Assembly (NCBI GenBank): GCA_030524785.1
Contig: JAUNFZ010000021.1
Location: 1-32,407, forward strand
Reading direction: 5' to 3'
Source: Eubacteriales bacterium
GTDB taxonomy: Bacteria; Bacillota; Clostridia; Lachnospirales; Lachnospiraceae
Length of the DNA: 32,407 nt
Below the pieces are notes generated by a model. That model saw nothing but the letters and a program-made list of their open reading frames with translations. It was not told where the DNA came from and ran no database searches. The position numbers were made by a program, and so were the translations under genes. Below, piece by piece: positions 31,264 to 32,407 of the stretch; position 1 is the first letter of the stretch, and the number at the start of each line of letters is the position of its first letter.

Positions 31264-32407
31264 ATGAACGAGTGGAAACAGTTATGGGTGAAACCGCGTC
31301 CAATCACGGATCCGGCGGGCAATTATAATGGATTTCAGCCTTCGGTGACGACGCTGAAAGCGGGATGGCGCCATCCAAAGGGAAGCGTATCTCTGACCTG
31401 CGACGTCGTCTGGGAGAGGGACTCTGCGGTGACTTTGCGGGACGGCACGACAATTTATACAGACATTTACCGCCCGGCAGGAGAGGAAAAAGTACCTGTG
31501 GTGATCTCCTGGAGCCCCTATGGAAAATCGAACATTGATCTGCCCTGGGCTTATGATGAGGGCGACCTCTCTCATCTTCAGAAAGAGGAGGGCGTTGATC
31601 CGGCATTATGGTGCGCCCATGGGTATGCGGTGGCCCACCCGGATGCAAGAGGGGCGTATATGTCGGAGGGCAATATTTACCACTGGGGTGTAAATGAAGG
31701 CCGGGACATTTATGATTATATTGAATGGCTGGCACAGCAGCCGTGGTGCAGCGGCGCCATCGGAATGGCCGGAAATTCGTATCTTACGATTGCCCAATGG
31801 TTTGCAGCGGATCAGAAGCCGCCGCATCTGAAAGCGATCGCTCCCTGGGAGGGGCAGACCGACGCTTACAGGGAGGTGATCCTGCGGGGCGGCATCGTGG
31901 ACAACGCGTTCCCGCGCCAGGCGATTTCAGTAATGCACAGCAATAATTACGTGGACGATATGGCCTCTATGGCTGAGGAATATCCGGTGATGAACAGCTA
32001 CTGGGAAAATAAGCGCGCTGTTCTGAAAAACATTGAGATACCGGTTTATATTGTGGCGAGCTATACAAATCCCATCCATACGCCGGGCACATTCAGGGCG
32101 TACAGGGAACTGGCTTCGAAAGAAAAATGGTTCCGCATCCACAATTCCACAGAGTGGGTGGATTTTTACCGGAAAGAAAATCAGCAGGATCTGATGAAAT
32201 TTTTTGACCGCTACTTAAAGGGCGCAGAAAACGGCTGGGAAGAAACTCCCGCTGTGCGGTATACGGTCTTAAACCCCGGCGGAGAAGACGCCGTGGGACT
32301 GACCGGAGAAGCTTTTCCGCCGGCGGATGTGCAGTATAAAAAGCTGTATCTCAGCTGTGCCGATATGACGCTTTCGGAGACAGCCGGCAGTGAGGAGACA
32401 ACCGACA
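31264..32407 (+). CDS. CocE/NonD family (X-Pro dipeptidyl-peptidase-like) hydrolase, 3' end outside window
   Basis: The open frame runs to the last base, giving 381 visible residues. It shows the alpha/beta-hydrolase features of the CocE/PepX S15 family: D-G-T-T-I-Y-T-D-I-Y-R-P near residue 60, D-A-R-G near 127 and the nucleophile elbow G-N-S-Y with S172. The catalytic Asp and His and the jelly-roll C-terminal domain would lie later; a start of that C-terminal part is perhaps visible. The family hydrolyses esters or X-Pro peptides; in this operon it may remove acyl groups from plant glycosides. AAAGGAG lies before the ATG. Confidence 0.85.
   Translation, partial: MNEWKQLWVKPRPITDPAGNYNGFQPSVTTLKAGWRHPKGSVSLTCDVVWERDSAVTLRDGTTIYTDIYRPAGEEKVPVVISWSPYGKSNIDLPWAYDEGDLSHLQKEEGVDPALWCAHGYAVAHPDARGAYMSEGNIYHWGVNEGRDIYDYIEWLAQQPWCSGAIGMAGNSYLTIAQWFAADQKPPHLKAIAPWEGQTDAYREVILRGGIVDNAFPRQAISVMHSNNYVDDMASMAEEYPVMNSYWENKRAVLKNIEIPVYIVASYTNPIHTPGTFRAYRELASKEKWFRIHNSTEWVDFYRKENQQDLMKFFDRYLKGAENGWEETPAVRYTVLNPGGEDAVGLTGEAFPPADVQYKKLYLSCADMTLSETAGSEETTD

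Noticed and set aside
1-32407. CRISPR arrays, tRNA, rRNA or riboswitches
   Set aside because: No regularly spaced short repeats, cloverleaf genes or known riboswitch cores were recognised by eye; a covariance-model search was not possible.

Overview
The window looks like a chromosomal segment of a spore-forming gut Clostridia, most likely a Lachnospiraceae member. The reasons are about 50% GC backbone genes with strong GGAGG ribosome sites and sigma-A promoters, a sporulation gene (spmA), the holB-ricT-trmN-rsmI neighbourhood known from Firmicutes, and CUT2-type sugar and C-glycoside catabolic genes. This placement is inference; no rRNA or tRNA is present to confirm it. No CRISPR array, integrase or transposase gene was seen.

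Region 1 (1-8600) is a polyamine block. It holds the 3' part of an Orn/Lys/Arg decarboxylase overlapping a MATE exporter, then a promoter with a nearby inverted repeat driving an XRE-cupin regulator and a complete potABCD spermidine/putrescine importer. A saccharopine-dehydrogenase-family oxidoreductase closes the run. PotA has a second TOBE-like repeat, and PotD appears to be held by a C-terminal membrane helix instead of a lipid anchor.

Region 2 (8600-12840) is housekeeping. A clear promoter precedes a guanylate-kinase-like gene, holB, ricT and a TrmN6-type methylase, which overlap or nearly touch; rsmI follows after 90 bases. This resembles the B. subtilis yaaO-tmk-holB-yaaT-yabB-yabC order.

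Region 3 (12840-20900) is the most unusual part. Intact spmA is followed by an AT-rich array in which the last 468 bp of spmA recur: once full length (16320-16787) and once with a 369-bp in-frame deletion (18749-18850). The copies separate accessory genes: an AlbA_2/GHKL protein, a putative EVE-like plus PD-(D/E)XK nuclease, a second AlbA_2/GHKL protein, a decayed third AlbA_2 gene, and an AAA/DUF4143 ATPase. Both partial copies are preceded by the same 14-base motif. I read this as repeated insertion of cassettes at one site inside spmA, each bringing a replacement 3' end, with older ends left behind to decay. No spmB is visible.

Region 4 (20900-32407) starts with a YunG-like gene. A LacI-family repressor then faces a long operon across a region with palindromic operators. 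The operon encodes a CUT2 sugar ABC importer (binding protein, ATPase, permease), a VOC protein, a Gfo/Idh/MocA oxidoreductase, two TIM-barrel isomerase-like proteins flanking a DUF6379-type small protein, and a CocE/X-Pro-peptidase-like hydrolase cut by the window end. The oxidoreductase, DUF6379 and TIM-barrel combination matches the known C-glycoside deglycosylation systems (DgpABC, CarABC and DfgAB types), so uptake and deglycosylation of a plant glycoside is the likely role.
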